Of a DNA stretch of 64,000 bases, positions 9,747 through 21,476 are shown one piece after another. Source of the DNA: Undibacterium sp. 5I1 (GTDB lineage: Bacteria > Pseudomonadota > Gammaproteobacteria > Burkholderiales > Burkholderiaceae_D). How positions within the stretch are numbered: position 1 is the first letter of the stretch; each line of letters opens with the position of its first letter. The translations under genes were made by a program, and so were the position numbers. Location: NCBI RefSeq assembly GCF_034314085.1, contig NZ_JAVIWI010000001.1, positions 2,418,001 to 2,482,000 on the forward strand. The letters are read 5' to 3'. Under the pieces are notes generated by a model. It did no database searches and was not told the origin of the DNA. It saw only the letters and a list, made by a program, of their open reading frames with translations.

Positions 9747-11468
9747 TTAGTTCTTATTATCGAACTTGGCTTTCAACAACGCGCCTAAGCTTGTAGTGCC
9801 AGAAGCTGCATTGGAGTTCGAGTCAGAAGACATTTTTTGCATTGCTTCTTGTGTTTCAACGCTATCTTTTGCTTTGATAGACAATTGAATGCCACGTGCT
9901 TTGCGATCAATGTTCAATACCAAGGCTTCAACGCTATCGCCAACTTTCAGGTGTGTACCTGCATCTTCCACGCGGTCACGGGAGATTTCGGAAGCACGCA
10001 AGTAGCCTTCAACATCATCAGCCAATTGGATCACTGCGCCCTTAGCTTCAACAGATTTAACTGTACCAACAACAACTGCACCTTTGTCGTTCATTGCGCA
10101 GTAGTTATTGAATGGGTCGCCTTCGAGTTGTTTAACACCCAAAGAAACGCGCTCACGCTCAACATCGATTGCCAGAACGATTGCTTCCAGTTCGTCACCT
10201 TTTTTGAAGCCGCGAACTGCTTCTTCGCCAGTTTCGTTCCAGGACAAATCAGACAAATGCACCAAACCGTCGATATTGCCAGACAAACCAATGAACACGC
10301 CGAAATCAGTGATGGACTTGATCGCGCCGCGAACTTTGTCACCTTTCTTGTGGTTGATCGCAAAATCATCCCAAGGATTGGCTTTGCATTGTTTCATGCC
10401 CAGGCTGATACGACGACGATCTTCGTCGATTTCCAGAACCATGACTTCAACTTCGTCGCCCAATTGAACAACTTTATTTGGTGCTACGTTTTTGTTAGTC
10501 CAATCCATTTCGGAAACGTGAACCAAACCTTCAATACCTTGCTCGACTTCAACAAACGCGCCGTAGTCAGTCAGATTAGTGACTTTACCAAACAGACGTG
10601 TGTGTTGTGGGTAACGACGTGACAGACCAGTCCATGGATCATCGCCCAATTGTTTTACGCCCAGAGAAACGCGATTTTTCTCTTGATCAAATTTCAGGAT
10701 TTTTGCAGTGATTTCTTGACCAACTGTCAACACCTCTGAAGGGTGACGTACACGACGCCATGCCAGATCAGTAATGTGCAACAGACCGTCAATGCCGCCC
10801 AGATCCACGAATGCGCCGTAGTCAGTGATATTTTTAACGATACCAGTAACAACTGTGCCTTCTTTCAAGGTTTCCATCAGCTTTTGACGCTCTTCGCCCA
10901 TAGACGCTTCAACTACAGCGCGGCGGGACAGAACGACGTTGTTACGCTTACGATCCAGCTTGATAACCTTGAATTCCATGGTCTTGCCTTCGTAAGGAGT
11001 TGTATCCTTAACTGGGCGTGTATCAACCAAAGAACCTGGCAAGAAAGCGCGGATGCCGTTCGTGAGAACAGTCAAACCACCTTTAACTTTGCCATTAACG
11101 GTACCAGTAACAATCTCGCCAGACTCCAGCGCTTTTTCCAGCGCGAGCCATGAGGCCAGACGTTTTGCTTTGTCGCGGGACAAAATGGTGTCGCCGAAAC
11201 CGTTTTCCAGCGAATCAATCGCTACGGAAACGAAATCGCCGATGTTAACTTCCAGCTCACCTTGGTCGTTTTTGAATTCTTCAACAGGGATAAAGGCTTC
11301 AGATTTGAGGCCAGCGTTCACGATCACGAAATTGTGGTCGATGCGAACGACTTCAGCAGAGATTACTTCACCGGAACGCATATCCTGACGTGACAGGGAT
11401 TCTTCGAATAAAGCTGCGAAGCTATCTGCACCGGTAGCAAAATCTTGGGACATAAAAACAGTAGACAT
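9747..11468 (-). CDS. rpsA: 30S ribosomal protein S1
   Basis: S1 binds mRNA and delivers it to the 30S subunit. The 573-residue protein has six S1 OB-fold repeats; the repeat signatures are visible as [45 protein letters not shown] and [23 protein letters not shown], here quoted only as guides. The length is normal. It sits between cmk and ihfB in the conserved order. The 160-base leader to cmk may hold the autoregulated S1 leader, but I could not define its structure. Confidence 0.97.
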   Translation of the reverse strand: MSTVFMSQDFATGADSFAALFEESLSRQDMRSGEVISAEVVRIDHNFVIVNAGLKSEAFIPVEEFKNDQGELEVNIGDFVSVAIDSLENGFGDTILSRDKAKRLASWLALEKALESGEIVTGTVNGKVKGGLTVLTNGIRAFLPGSLVDTRPVKDTTPYEGKTMEFKVIKLDRKRNNVVLSRRAVVEASMGEERQKLMETLKEGTVVTGIVKNITDYGAFVDLGGIDGLLHITDLAWRRVRHPSEVLTVGQEITAKILKFDQEKNRVSLGVKQLGDDPWTGLSRRYPQHTRLFGKVTNLTDYGAFVEVEQGIEGLVHVSEMDWTNKNVAPNKVVQLGDEVEVMVLEIDEDRRRISLGMKQCKANPWDDFAINHKKGDKVRGAIKSITDFGVFIGLSGNIDGLVHLSDLSWNETGEEAVRGFKKGDELEAIVLAIDVERERVSLGVKQLEGDPFNNYCAMNDKGAVVVGTVKSVEAKGAVIQLADDVEGYLRASEISRDRVEDAGTHLKVGDSVEALVLNIDRKARGIQLSIKAKDSVETQEAMQKMSSDSNSNAASGTTSLGALLKAKFDNKN

Positions 11469-11628
11469 AGGGTACTCGAGTTATCCAGAACACGGCAAAA
11501 GCGCTGTGTACACTGGGTTAGGTTAAACAAACCCGCACTGACTTTGCATCAGTTTAGGCACTTCAACATTGATTTTCAAAAGATAAACTGATTGAAAATC
11601 AAATTCATTTGCAGGCTTTTTAGAACAT

Positions 11629-12306
11629 TTATTGGCTTGCTAATTTGCATGTTGCAGCATATAAATCCAGTACGGTTTGCACCGCCTGCTCGACTCCCAT
11701 TGCTGATGTGTCGAGGATATATGCCCCTGATGCTGGCTTGAGAGGCGCTGCGGTGCGGGCACTATCTCTCGCATCGCGTTCCGTCAAATCCTTTATCAAG
11801 TCTTCCATATTAGCAGAAAAACCCTTTTCAATCAATTGCTTATATCGTCTTGACGCGCGGGCATCAACACTTGCCGTAAGATAAATTTTCTGGGTTGCGT
11901 CAGGAAAAATCACCGTTCCCATATCACGTCCATCTGCCACTAATCCAGGCGCATAACGGAATGCCACTTGCAAATCGACCAAGGCTTTTCTGAGCTCTGG
12001 CAATACTGCGATTTTTGAAGCCGCGACACCGATAGCTTCTGCCCTGACGGCATCAGTCACATCTTTATCATCAAGCAACACATGGCCATGCACAAAACGA
12101 CACGGCAGCTCGCGTGCTAATGCGGCCAGACTAATTTCATCATCTAAGGCAATGTGTTTTTGCTGCGCGGACAAAGCCGTTAAGCGATATAAGGCACCAG
12201 AATCCAGGTAGTGGAATCCTAACTGCTTTGCAACACGATGTGCCACCGTACCTTTGCCGGAGGCAGTTGGTCCATCAATCGTGATCACTGGCACTGTCGA
12301 CATCAT
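11629..12306 (-). CDS. cmk: Cytidylate kinase
   Basis: Phosphorylates CMP and dCMP to the diphosphates. The P-loop is GPTASGKGT near the N-terminus, and the family blocks [22 protein letters not shown] and the [12 protein letters not shown] lid are clear. The start was placed at the ATG that overlaps the aroA TGA by one base (TGATG); a TTG one codon earlier and a second ATG one codon later are possible. The overlap indicates translational coupling with aroA, and rpsA follows downstream in the standard order. Confidence 0.95.
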   Translation of the reverse strand: MMSTVPVITIDGPTASGKGTVAHRVAKQLGFHYLDSGALYRLTALSAQQKHIALDDEISLAALARELPCRFVHGHVLLDDKDVTDAVRAEAIGVAASKIAVLPELRKALVDLQVAFRYAPGLVADGRDMGTVIFPDATQKIYLTASVDARASRRYKQLIEKGFSANMEDLIKDLTERDARDSARTAAPLKPASGAYILDTSAMGVEQAVQTVLDLYAATCKLASQ

Positions 12307-13643
12307 CAAAACAATTCCTTGTGGTTAATTTTGGCAAACGCCTCGAAATAATCGGGGAAAGTTTTCGCTACGCATTTAGGATCATTGATACGCATTGCAG
12401 CGCCGCGACGAGCAGCGCCATCCAAAGTAGCAAGCGAGAAACACATTGCCATGCGGTGATCGTCGTAAGTATCAATAGTAGCAGGCAAAATCTTGGCAGG
12501 CGGGGTAACGGTCATATAATCTGCGCCCTCTTCGACCAGCGCACCGAGCTTACGCAGCTCTGTCGCCATGGCGGCGATGCGATCTGTTTCCTTCACGCGC
12601 CAGCTGGCAATATTGCGCAAAGTCGTAGTGCCATTGGCATACAAAGCGGCAACCGCAATCGTCATTGCTGCATCGGGGATATGGTTGAAATCCATATCGA
12701 TCGCTTGCAATACGCCGTTCGATTTAGCCTCTATCCAGTTGTCACCACGTGTGATTGTCGCGCCCATTTTCTCCAAAGCTTCTGCAAACCGCACATCGCC
12801 TTGGATACTATGCAAACCAACGCCTTCGACCCGTACTGGCCCGCCAGCAATCGCGCCTGCTGCGAGAAAATAAGATGCTGACGATGCGTCACCTTCAACA
12901 TGAATCACCTCTGGCGACACATATCGCTGACCTGTTGCAATCGTAAATACCTGCCAGCCATCGCGTTGCACAGTTACGCCAAAACGCTGCATTAAATTCA
13001 AGGTGATTTCGATATAGGGTTTAGAAATCAACTCACCAATCACTTCAATCGTTACATCATGATCACGCGCCATCAGCGGCGCTGCCATTAGCAATGCGGT
13101 CAAAAATTGACTGGAGACATTGCCTTTGACTTGCAAACGATGCGCATGAATGTGACCGCGACGAATGTGCAGCGGTGGGAAGCCAGGATTACCGGTGTAC
13201 TCAATCTGCACACCAACTTGGTTTAACGCATCGACCAGATCACCGATCGGCCGCTCATGCATACGTGAGACGCCGTGCAAGGTGTAGTCGCCTCCAATCA
13301 CTGCCAGAGCAGCGACCAGCGGACGGATCGCAGTACCTGCATTACCCATAAATAAATCAGCCTGATGCTGCGGCAATACACCATCCACGCCAGTCACGGT
13401 GTAATTCTGGGTTGCACCGTCCTGTGTCCAATGTACGCCAAGCTTTTGCAACGCCGTCAGCATGACTAAGGTGTCGTCAGACGCCAGCAACTCCACAATC
13501 TGCGTAGTGCCTTGTGCTAGCGCGGCCAGCAGCAAGGTGCGGTTTGAAATACTTTTAGAACCTGGCAAACGCACTGTGCCTTGTGCCTGCATTACAGGGT
13601 GCAAATCGAGGTAATGTGGATAATGTTTAGCGGCTTGACTCAT
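12306..13643 (-). CDS. aroA: 3-phosphoshikimate 1-carboxyvinyltransferase (EPSP synthase)
   Basis: Transfers enolpyruvyl from PEP to shikimate-3-phosphate, the sixth step of the shikimate pathway. The 445-residue protein has the hallmark [18 protein letters not shown] at the N-terminus, the phosphoenolpyruvate loop [12 protein letters not shown] (GNAGTA, the glyphosate-sensitive class I form) and [12 protein letters not shown] at the C-terminus. It lies in the pheA-hisC-tyrA-aroA-cmk block. Upstream, 319 non-coding bases contain a copy of the dispersed palindromic repeat. Confidence 0.96.
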   Translation of the reverse strand: MSQAAKHYPHYLDLHPVMQAQGTVRLPGSKSISNRTLLLAALAQGTTQIVELLASDDTLVMLTALQKLGVHWTQDGATQNYTVTGVDGVLPQHQADLFMGNAGTAIRPLVAALAVIGGDYTLHGVSRMHERPIGDLVDALNQVGVQIEYTGNPGFPPLHIRRGHIHAHRLQVKGNVSSQFLTALLMAAPLMARDHDVTIEVIGELISKPYIEITLNLMQRFGVTVQRDGWQVFTIATGQRYVSPEVIHVEGDASSASYFLAAGAIAGGPVRVEGVGLHSIQGDVRFAEALEKMGATITRGDNWIEAKSNGVLQAIDMDFNHIPDAAMTIAVAALYANGTTTLRNIASWRVKETDRIAAMATELRKLGALVEEGADYMTVTPPAKILPATIDTYDDHRMAMCFSLATLDGAARRGAAMRINDPKCVAKTFPDYFEAFAKINHKELF

Positions 13644-13833
13644 TTGGCTGATGGACTCATACAGATGTTAGGTGATAACGAGAACTGGTAGGAAACTGCT
13701 ATTTTTTAAATTTTGGTGAAAAGTAATTAAGGCTTAGGCAAATTTCTCAGGCAAGGACTAGCGACCAAAATCGGCAACGCAGCCAAAGCAGTTTTGCGCA
13801 AATACTGACAATAAATACTTTTACCGCTAAATT

Positions 13834-13916
13834 AATACTCCACCAGGGTATATTTAAATTGTCCATAGAGTTATTGGACAATAAGGCTATTTTATAAAAA
13901 AATAAGGGGAGTATAT
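13834..13916 (-). repeat. Dispersed ~85-bp imperfect palindromic repeat, copy 1
   Basis: Read on the minus strand this copy starts ATACTCCCC, has an internal ATTGTCCA with a matching TGGACAAT, and ends GGAGTATT. Three similar copies lie at 46314, 50873 and 60631, all intergenic. It occupies most of the aroA-tyrA gap. Apart from it, the 319-base gap from 13,644 to 13,962 shows nothing I can name. Confidence 0.75.
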
Positions 13917-13962
13917 TAAATCAATCAGGTAATCACAGCACCTAAGCCATAACATCTGAAGC

Positions 13963-14919
13963 TCAATCCCCACCCTCTTTGTTCTGCTTCTCAGCGGCTT
14001 CTATCGCCGTAATCCAGTTATGTCGTGCCGCCTGCGCATGACTGTAAATCGATTCGATCCCAGATGCGTTGGCGCTCACTAAATGCTCACGCAAAATTGC
14101 TAGTCGTGCCGTGTAGGAATCAAGTTCCTGCAACATGGCAGCTCGATTCGCCAGGGTAATATCACGCCACATCTCTGGCGACGAACCGGCGATCCGCGTA
14201 AAGTCACGAAAACCGCTGGCAGCATATTGAAATAAAGTATCCGCATGCGGCTTGCGCGCAATGTCGTCCACCAGAGCGTACGCCAGCAAATGTGGCAAAT
14301 GACTGATAGATGCGAACACTGCATCGTGTTCTGCCGGACTGAGATGATGAATGATAGCGCCGCATTGCTGCCACGCATACGCGACTCTGGCAACCGCCTC
14401 ATCCGTGTTCTCAGGCAAGCGCGTGATCACGACTTTTTTGCCCACATACAAGTCGGCCAGCGCAGCGTCTGGGCCATTTTGTTCACGTCCTGCAATCGGG
14501 TGCGCGGGCACAAATTGCGCAAGCTGATTGCCCATCACTTGCCGTGCTGCGGCAACGACATCCGACTTAGTGCTACCGGCATCAGTCACAATAGTATTGG
14601 GCTGTAAGTAAGGCTGAATCGAGGACAAGATCGCTGCCGTCTGTGCGACTGGCGCAGCGATCAATACCAAATCGGCATTCCGCACCGCGGCGGCAGCGGA
14701 ATCAGCAATCTCATCAATGATGCCGAGTTGCTGCGCACGTTGCAAGGATGCCAAGCTACGACCGACGCCCACTACGTGCTCAACTGCGCCCGCCTTTTTT
14801 AAGGCTAGAGCAAATGAGCCACCAATCAGTCCAACGCCAAAGATGGCGACCCGCTTTAGCCGGTGCTGTTGCTGGTCTTGCTGTGCTATCGACTTCAACT
14901 TGTCGTCACTCGTCATCAT
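13963..14919 (-). CDS. tyrA: Prephenate dehydrogenase
   Basis: Oxidatively decarboxylates prephenate to 4-hydroxyphenylpyruvate for tyrosine. The N-terminal Rossmann motif VAIFGVGLIGGSFALALKKAG begins near residue 24 (quoted as a landmark), followed by DAGSTKSDV and the prephenate-binding HPIAGREQNGP. It is a monofunctional enzyme of 318 residues without a chorismate mutase domain; that activity sits in PheA. Three bases separate it from the hisC stop, so pheA, hisC and tyrA likely share transcripts. Confidence 0.95.
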   Translation of the reverse strand: MMTSDDKLKSIAQQDQQQHRLKRVAIFGVGLIGGSFALALKKAGAVEHVVGVGRSLASLQRAQQLGIIDEIADSAAAAVRNADLVLIAAPVAQTAAILSSIQPYLQPNTIVTDAGSTKSDVVAAARQVMGNQLAQFVPAHPIAGREQNGPDAALADLYVGKKVVITRLPENTDEAVARVAYAWQQCGAIIHHLSPAEHDAVFASISHLPHLLAYALVDDIARKPHADTLFQYAASGFRDFTRIAGSSPEMWRDITLANRAAMLQELDSYTARLAILREHLVSANASGIESIYSHAQAARHNWITAIEAAEKQNKEGGD

Positions 14920-14922
14920 GTT

Positions 14923-16032
14923 TCAGGCAGCCAGTATCTCTTTTAAAGCGGTGATAAATGCCGCATTCTCTTCTGGCAAACCAATAGAAATACGCAGGAA
15001 CTGCGGCAAGCCGTAATTGCCGACTGGACGCACGATGACCCCACGCTTCAGTAATTCCAGATTGATACGTGCGCCCGCGCTGTCTTCATTACCGACTTTG
15101 ACTAACACAAAGTTGCCAAAAGACGGCACAAAATCGAGACTCAACTCTTTAAACGCGCTGGTCAGCTGGACGTAACCATCCGCATTCAGTTTTGCACTTT
15201 TTTGCAAAAACTCTGCATCATTCAAGGCAGCGACAGCAGCAGCTTGTGCCATTGAATTGACGTTAAACGGCTGGCGTACACGGTTCAATAAATCAGTGAT
15301 GCCCGGTTGTGCAATCCCAAAACCAATACGCAAGCCAGCCAGGCCGTACGCCTTGGACATGGTGCGCGATACCAGCAAATTAGGGTACTGTCTAACCCAG
15401 GCGATAGAGTCATATTGCAAGTCGGCGGCGAGGAATTCGTTGTACGCTTCATCGAGAACGACGACGACACCGGCAGGCACTTTTTTCAGGAAGGCTTCGA
15501 TCTCCGCCGCCGGCAAAAACGTTCCTGTCGGATTGTTCGGATTGGCGATGAAAACTAATTTAGTATCCGCAGTAATTGCTGCCGCCATTGCGGGCAGGTC
15601 ATGTCCAAAATCTTTCGCCGCGACCACAATCGCGCGTCCGCCAACAGCTTGCGTCGCCAATGGATACACGGCAAATGAATATTGTGCAAAAACGACTGAC
15701 TGGCCTGGCTCCACAAAAGAATGTGCAGCCAATTCCAAAATGTCGTTACTGCCATTGCCTAAGGTAATCCAATCTTGCGGCACATTGTATTTCGCCATGA
15801 TCGCGGCTTTTAATTCAAAGCCATTTGCATCAGGATAGCGCCCCAGATCAGCAGCAGCTTTCAGCATTGCTGCTTGCGCAGATTGCGGTACACCGAGCGG
15901 ATTTTCATTCGATGCCAGTTTGACGATTTTTGATTCGTCTAGACCAAATTCACGCGCCACTTCAGAGATAGGCTTGCCGCCTTGGTAAGGGGCAATTGCA
16001 CGAACATAGGCGGGACCAAATTGTGTAGACAT
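14923..16032 (-). CDS. hisC: Histidinol-phosphate / aromatic aminotransferase
   Basis: A PLP-dependent class II aminotransferase. The PLP lysine lies in SRTMSKAYGLAGLRIG; the N-terminal SNENPLGVP and the FIANPNNPTGT cofactor motif are present. The length, 369 residues, is normal for HisC. Because it is embedded between pheA and tyrA, it probably serves as the HisC2-type enzyme transaminating phenylpyruvate and hydroxyphenylpyruvate or histidinol phosphate; the sequence does not decide which. The 312 bases upstream to pheA contain no recognisable gene. Confidence 0.92.
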   Translation of the reverse strand: MSTQFGPAYVRAIAPYQGGKPISEVAREFGLDESKIVKLASNENPLGVPQSAQAAMLKAAADLGRYPDANGFELKAAIMAKYNVPQDWITLGNGSNDILELAAHSFVEPGQSVVFAQYSFAVYPLATQAVGGRAIVVAAKDFGHDLPAMAAAITADTKLVFIANPNNPTGTFLPAAEIEAFLKKVPAGVVVVLDEAYNEFLAADLQYDSIAWVRQYPNLLVSRTMSKAYGLAGLRIGFGIAQPGITDLLNRVRQPFNVNSMAQAAAVAALNDAEFLQKSAKLNADGYVQLTSAFKELSLDFVPSFGNFVLVKVGNEDSAGARINLELLKRGVIVRPVGNYGLPQFLRISIGLPEENAAFITALKEILAA

Positions 16033-16344
16033 AGCTGCTCCAGAAATTGTCCAGCGTCAGGCTGGATTTACAAAAAAGGGACTTCTAAAAAATCTTTAAT
16101 CGAGATACATCGCCAGACCGTGTTTGCTAACTCAGCACAGCACTACTTCGGCGTTGCAAGACTTTATAGTTTTGCAAGCAATAGCTGCGCCTCGATTCGC
16201 TCAAGAATGAGATTTTAGAAATCCTTCAAAATTAGTCGTCCATTGTTTGTGCGGCTCTTGGAGCACTTTTGGCTTGAGAGGCTTATTTATACTGGACATC
16301 TAACAATAGAGATTCTAAAAAACTTTTTACCGAGCTTTATTTCA
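16033..16344. other. Intergenic stretch between pheA and hisC
   Basis: The 312 bases hold no credible gene. A small hairpin, TTGCAAGACTTTATAGTTTTGCAA, is visible near 16,150 as two TTGCAA half-sites (TTGCAA to the left, TTTTGCAA to the right) but has no T-run. A promoter for hisC-tyrA may lie here; I could not place one confidently. Confidence 0.4.
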
Positions 16345-17418
16345 TCAAACAGTGCAAGGATAAGAACCTAGTATCTTAAAGAAGGCCGCATTGTTATTCA
16401 AATCCGTCATGGCTTTAGCCACCTTCTCATCCATTACATGGCCTTCTACATCGACGTAAAAATAATATTCCCAATTGCCAGTGCGCGCTGGCCGCGACTC
16501 GAAGCGCGTCATTGACACGCCATGCTTGGATAATGGGGCAAGCAAGTTGTAAACTGCGCCGGCTTTATTTGGTACGGCCAATACCAAGGAGGTCTGATCC
16601 TTACCGCTCGGCGTTGTTTGTAAACGGCCAATCACAGCAAAACGCGTACGGTTATGAGGATCATCCTGAATGTGCGCACTAACTACGCCAAGCTGATATT
16701 GCTGTCCCGCGATTTCACTGGCAATCGCTGCCATCGTCGCGTCACCGCTGGCCATACGGGCGGCTTCTGCATTGGATGCCATGGCTTGACGTTCGATATG
16801 AGGATAATGCTGATTCAACCAGGCCTGACACTGCGCTAACGCTTGCGAGTGCGCGCAAATCCGCGTCACACCATCCATCGTGCCCGTTTTAGTCATCAAA
16901 CTATGCTGTACCGGAATTGCTAGTTCACCACTGATTGCAAGGCTGGTCTGGAGTAGTAAATCGAGGGTGCGGTTGATCGCGCCCTCCGTTGAATTTTCAA
17001 TCGGCACGACGCCGAAATCTGCGGTACCCGCCTCGGTTGCACGGAACACTTCGTCAATCGATACGCAGGGTAAAGCTTGAATCGCATGCCCAAATTGCTG
17101 ATACACCGCTTGCTCACTAAAAGTACCGACCGGCCCCAAAAATGCCACCACTACGCGACGTTCCAGTGCCCGGCAAGCCGACATAATTTCACGGAAAATC
17201 AGTTGAATATCCTGACTCGCTAAAGGGCCGGGATTACGTTCAGCGACGCTGCGTAAAACTTGCGCCTCGCGCTCTGGCCGGAACACGGGGGCATTGGTCT
17301 CTGCCTTAACATGACCGACCTCTTCCGCAACACGTGCGCGCTCATTTAATAACGAGAGGATTTGTGTATCGATGGCGTCAATTTTCTGACGCAGAGGGAA
17401 TAATTTGTTATCGCTCAT
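16345..17418 (-). CDS. pheA: Chorismate mutase / prephenate dehydratase (P-protein)
   Basis: A bifunctional enzyme that turns chorismate into prephenate and then phenylpyruvate. Residues 1-85 are an AroQ chorismate mutase (LRQKIDAIDTQILSLLNERA), residues 90-270 the prephenate dehydratase (FLGPVGTFSEQA, IENSTEGAINRTLD), and the last 80 an ACT domain (TSLVLAVPNKAGAVYNLL, ESRPARTGNWEYYFYVD) that binds phenylalanine for feedback inhibition. All parts are intact at 357 residues. Confidence 0.96.
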   Translation of the reverse strand: MSDNKLFPLRQKIDAIDTQILSLLNERARVAEEVGHVKAETNAPVFRPEREAQVLRSVAERNPGPLASQDIQLIFREIMSACRALERRVVVAFLGPVGTFSEQAVYQQFGHAIQALPCVSIDEVFRATEAGTADFGVVPIENSTEGAINRTLDLLLQTSLAISGELAIPVQHSLMTKTGTMDGVTRICAHSQALAQCQAWLNQHYPHIERQAMASNAEAARMASGDATMAAIASEIAGQQYQLGVVSAHIQDDPHNRTRFAVIGRLQTTPSGKDQTSLVLAVPNKAGAVYNLLAPLSKHGVSMTRFESRPARTGNWEYYFYVDVEGHVMDEKVAKAMTDLNNNAAFFKILGSYPCTV

Positions 17419-17436
17419 AAGAAACCTAAAAACCGT

Positions 17437-17649
17437 TTAGCGAGTTGTTGAAAACGTCGCTGTATACTTCACACTTGTACGAGTCACACTCACGCCATTC
17501 TCGCTGGTTAGCGTAGCGTGATGGCAATGATGCTCGCCTCTCTTCCGACTTTTGGTCGTTGTCCTTAGCGCCACGGTTTCCAGGTGATGGTGAGTGCCAT
17601 GCAAAGAAAGGGCTAAAGAGAAGAAGCTATCTGGTTGCTCACCGCTCAT
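17437..17649 (-). CDS. Possible small ORF between serC and pheA
   Basis: A 70-residue frame starts at an ATG overlapping the serC stop by four bases and ends 18 bases before pheA. The overlap is typical of operons, but the product is His/Thr-rich ([19 protein letters not shown]), has no recognisable domain, and could be chance. No distinct ribosome-binding site beyond the serC end is visible. I list it as doubtful. Confidence 0.2.
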   Translation of the reverse strand: MSGEQPDSFFSLALSLHGTHHHLETVALRTTTKSRKRGEHHCHHATLTSENGVSVTRTSVKYTATFSTTR

Positions 17650-18809
17650 GCATGAGCGCGGGCAAATTCTTTCATAAAACTGACCAAGGCTTGTACGCCT
17701 TCTATCGGCATCGCGTTATAAATCGAGGCGCGCATACCGCCGACTGATTTATGTCCTTTTAATTGCAACAACCCGTGTTGCTTGGCTTGCGCTAAAAACT
17801 CTGTATTTAAACTTTCGTCATTCAAAAAGAACGGCACGTTCATACGTGAACGGCAATCCTTGGCAACCCGATTGACGTAAAAATCTGAATCGTCCAGATA
17901 GTCGTACAACAGTTGCGCTTTGGCGATATTTTTTTGCTCCATCGCTGCGACACCACCCTGGCGTTTTAGCCACTGGAATACCAAGCCTGCAATATAGATC
18001 GCATACGTGGGCGGCGTGTTGTACATGGAATCATTGTCTGCAACAATTTTCCAGTTAAATGCTGACGGGCAAATTGGTAACGCATCGCCAAGTAAATCGT
18101 CACGCACAATAACAATCGTCAAACCGGCGGGGCCAATATTTTTTTGTGCGCCGCCAAAAATCACACCATATTTAGCAACATCAATCACGCGCGACAGAAT
18201 ATGTGAGGACATATCAGCCACAATCGGCGCGCCGCCCGTGTCGGCATTCACATCCGGTGCGAACTGGTATTCAACGCCATCGATCGTTTCGTTGGTACAG
18301 ATATGCACGTAAGCTGCGTCTTGAGACAACTTCCAGCTTTCACGTGCCGGGATTGCAGTATGTCCATTGTCTTCTGCTGAAGCGGCAACGTTCACATTAC
18401 CGTACTTATGCGCTTCTTTGATCGACTTCGCGGTCCATGAGCCCGTGTGAATAAAATCCGCAGTTGCCGGCTGCGGCTTTCGCCCCATCAGATTCATGGG
18501 GACAATCGCGTTTTCACCTAAACCACCACCTTGCAGAAACAGAATTTTGTAATTATTCGGCACTGCCAGCAGCTCGCGCAGATCACTTTGCGCTGCTGCA
18601 ATAATCGACATAAATTCTGGTCCGCGATGACTCATTTCCATGACCGACATGCCGCTACCATGCCAGTTCAACATTTCTGCTGCTGCCTGCTGCAACACCT
18701 CTATAGGTAATACGGCAGGTCCGGCAGAAAAATTGTAAATCGCTGTCACGATGTTGTTCACGTTTTCGGTCACTTTATCAATCACTTTGGAAGTAGAACT
18801 GGCAATCAT
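17646..18809 (-). CDS. serC: Phosphoserine aminotransferase
   Basis: A PLP enzyme converting 3-phosphohydroxypyruvate to phosphoserine (serine synthesis) and acting in pyridoxine synthesis. [15 protein letters not shown] opens the conserved domain, [10 protein letters not shown] and FLQGGG follow, and the PLP lysine lies in [13 protein letters not shown]. The family normally begins right before the NFSAGPA motif; here about 25 extra residues precede it from the first ATG, and a GTG at the VTAIYNF position would give a standard 367-residue protein, so the start is uncertain. It follows gyrA by a short gap and probably shares its transcript. Confidence 0.92.
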   Translation of the reverse strand: MIASSTSKVIDKVTENVNNIVTAIYNFSAGPAVLPIEVLQQAAAEMLNWHGSGMSVMEMSHRGPEFMSIIAAAQSDLRELLAVPNNYKILFLQGGGLGENAIVPMNLMGRKPQPATADFIHTGSWTAKSIKEAHKYGNVNVAASAEDNGHTAIPARESWKLSQDAAYVHICTNETIDGVEYQFAPDVNADTGGAPIVADMSSHILSRVIDVAKYGVIFGGAQKNIGPAGLTIVIVRDDLLGDALPICPSAFNWKIVADNDSMYNTPPTYAIYIAGLVFQWLKRQGGVAAMEQKNIAKAQLLYDYLDDSDFYVNRVAKDCRSRMNVPFFLNDESLNTEFLAQAKQHGLLQLKGHKSVGGMRASIYNAMPIEGVQALVSFMKEFARAHA

Positions 18810-18821
18810 CGTCGTCAAAAC

Positions 18822-21476
18822 TTATTCCGTTGCGGCTTGTTCACCTTCGGCGCCATTGTCTATATCTGACTCAATAATCGCATCGACATCGACATCGACA
18901 TCAGTTTCAACAATGCGTTGCAAACCAGACAGCTTGGTACCATCTTCAACAGCGATCAAAGTAACACCTTGCGTTGCACGTCCCATTTCACGGATTTCAG
19001 ATACCCGTGTACGGATCAATACGCCGCCCGTAGTGATCAACATGATTTCGTCATTAGTGTCGACCAAGGTTGCTGCCACAACTTTACCGTTACGTTCAGA
19101 AGTTTGAATCGCAATCATGCCTTTAGTGCCGCGACCATGACGGGTGTATTCCAAGATTGGTGTGCGTTTACCAAAGCCGTTTTCAGTAGCCGTCAAGACT
19201 GACTGTTGCTCATTCTCAGCAACTAACAATGCGATGACTTGTTGACCCTCTTCCAAATTCATACCACGCACACCACGTGCAGTGCGACCCATAGGACGTA
19301 CGTCGTTCTCGTCAAAGCGCACCGCTTTACCGGAATCTGAAAATAGCATCACATCGTGCTTGCCGTCAGTCAGTGCAGCACCGATCAGGAAATCGCCTTC
19401 ATCCAAATCGACTGCAATAATGCCTGCTTTACGCGGATTACTAAAATCGTTCAGCGGTGTCTTTTTCACGGTACCAAGACTGGTCGCCATGAAAATGTAG
19501 TGATCTTCAGGGAAGCTGCGGTTGTCACCGGATAGTGGCAAGATCACTGTAATTTTTTCGCCGTCCTGCAATGGGAACATGTTCACAATAGGCTTACCGC
19601 GTGAGTTGCGAGAACCTTGCGGCACTTCCCATACTTTTAACCAATAGAGACGGCCGCGGTTCGAGAAGCACAAGATGTAATCATGCGTGTTTGCCACGAA
19701 CAATTGTTCGATCCAGTCATCATCTTTTGTCGCTGTCGCTTGCTTGCCACGACCACCGCGTTTTTGCGCACGATATTCCGATAATGGCTGCGACTTCATG
19801 TAACCGGTGTGTGAGAGCGTGACCACCATATCGACTGGCGTGATCAGATCTTCTGTTTCTAAATCAGTGGCATTGTGTGTAATCTCGGAGCGGCGTACGT
19901 CTTTGTTGCCTTCGCCGTATTCATTACGTGCTGCCGTCAACTCATCAGTGATGATGACGGTAACGCGCTCGGGCTTGGACAAAATATCCAGCAAGTCAGC
20001 GATTACAGACATAACGTCTTTGTATTCGTTAACGATCTTATCTTGTTCCAGACCAGTCAAGCGTTGCAAACGCATTTGTAAAATTTCTTGCGCTTGATCA
20101 TCGGACAGTTTATACAAACCGTCTTTTTGAATACCGTAATGTTTAGGTAAATTCTCTGGACGGAATGCGTCGATACCGGCAGGATTGTCAGCAGCGGTGC
20201 GTATCAACATCTCGCGCACCATAGAGCTATCCCAAGCACGATTCATCAATTCCAACTTAGCCAATGGCGGTGTCGGCGCAGCTTTGATGATGGCAATGAA
20301 GTCATCGATATTTGCTAACGCAACTGCCAGACCTTCCAGCACATGGCCGCGCTCACGAGCTTTACGAAGCTCAAATACAGTGCGACGCGTTACAACTTCA
20401 CGACGATGTGACAGGAAGCAATCCAGCATCTGCTTCAAGTTCAATAACTTTGGCTGACCATTTACCAAAGACACCATGTTCATACCGAAGGTATCTTGTA
20501 ATTGGGTTTGCTTGTACAAATTATTGAGCACAACTTCCGGCACTTCACCGCGCTTCAATTCAACGACAACGCGCATACCGGATTTATCTGACTCATCACG
20601 AATATCAGAGATGCCGTCGAGTTTTTTATCCCTTACCAACTCAGCGATTCGTTCTAGCAAAGATTTTTTATTTACTTGGTAAGGCAACTCATCGACGATC
20701 AGAGCAGTACGATTTTCTTTACCAAATTCTTCAAAATGCGTTTTAGCACGCATTACTACTCGTCCTCGTCCCGTGCGGTAACCATCACGCACGCCAGAGA
20801 CGCCATAAATAATTCCTCCAGTAGGGAAATCTGGCGCAGGAATAATTTCGATCAGCTCGTCAATTGTGCAATCCGCATTGCGCAACACATGCAAGGCACC
20901 ATTAATGATTTCAGTAATATTATGCGGCGGAATATTGGTCGCCATACCAACCGCAATACCGGAAGCACCATTGATCAGCAAGTTAGGAATACGCGTCGGC
21001 AATACTGACGGCTCGCGCTCTTTACCATCATAGTTAGGAACAAAATCGACGGTTTCTTTTTCGATATCAGCCAGAATTTCATTAGCAATTTTATCTAGCC
21101 GGCACTCGGTATAACGCATCGCAGCAGCATTATCGCCATCCACCGAGCCAAAGTTACCCTGACCATCCACTAAAGTGTAGCGCAAGGAAAAGTCCTGTGC
21201 CATCCGCACCAAGGTATCGTAAATCGATGCATCGCCGTGGGGGTGATACTTACCCATGACTTCACCGACTACACGTGCACATTTTACAAATGGACGGTTA
21301 TAAACGTTGTTCATTTCGTGCATGGCGAATAACACGCGTCTGTGCACAGGCTTCAAACCATCACGTACATCCGGCAAGGCACGACCAACAATCACGCTCA
21401 TGGCGTAATCGAGGTAGCTCTTGCGCATTTCTTCTTCAAGGGAAATCGGGAGTGTTTCTTTAGCGAATTGATCCAT
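18822..21476 (-). CDS. gyrA: DNA gyrase subunit A
   Basis: The breakage-reunion subunit of gyrase, 884 residues. The catalytic tyrosine is Tyr122 in AMRYTECRL. The quinolone-determining region reads [17 protein letters not shown] with numbering equal to E. coli, so position 83 is Ala and 87 is Asp. The winged-helix/tower domain is followed by a C-terminal beta-pinwheel with the GyrA box [10 protein letters not shown] short acidic Asp/Val tail (DVDVDVD) ends the protein. It heads the minus-strand gyrA-serC-pheA block. Confidence 0.97.
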   Translation of the reverse strand: MDQFAKETLPISLEEEMRKSYLDYAMSVIVGRALPDVRDGLKPVHRRVLFAMHEMNNVYNRPFVKCARVVGEVMGKYHPHGDASIYDTLVRMAQDFSLRYTLVDGQGNFGSVDGDNAAAMRYTECRLDKIANEILADIEKETVDFVPNYDGKEREPSVLPTRIPNLLINGASGIAVGMATNIPPHNITEIINGALHVLRNADCTIDELIEIIPAPDFPTGGIIYGVSGVRDGYRTGRGRVVMRAKTHFEEFGKENRTALIVDELPYQVNKKSLLERIAELVRDKKLDGISDIRDESDKSGMRVVVELKRGEVPEVVLNNLYKQTQLQDTFGMNMVSLVNGQPKLLNLKQMLDCFLSHRREVVTRRTVFELRKARERGHVLEGLAVALANIDDFIAIIKAAPTPPLAKLELMNRAWDSSMVREMLIRTAADNPAGIDAFRPENLPKHYGIQKDGLYKLSDDQAQEILQMRLQRLTGLEQDKIVNEYKDVMSVIADLLDILSKPERVTVIITDELTAARNEYGEGNKDVRRSEITHNATDLETEDLITPVDMVVTLSHTGYMKSQPLSEYRAQKRGGRGKQATATKDDDWIEQLFVANTHDYILCFSNRGRLYWLKVWEVPQGSRNSRGKPIVNMFPLQDGEKITVILPLSGDNRSFPEDHYIFMATSLGTVKKTPLNDFSNPRKAGIIAVDLDEGDFLIGAALTDGKHDVMLFSDSGKAVRFDENDVRPMGRTARGVRGMNLEEGQQVIALLVAENEQQSVLTATENGFGKRTPILEYTRHGRGTKGMIAIQTSERNGKVVAATLVDTNDEIMLITTGGVLIRTRVSEIREMGRATQGVTLIAVEDGTKLSGLQRIVETDVDVDVDAIIESDIDNGAEGEQAATE

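Noticed and set aside
9837..10622. 261-codon plus-strand frame opposite rpsA
   Set aside because: It is the shadow of the conserved rpsA gene; Cys/Phe/Asn-rich composition typical of antisense frames.
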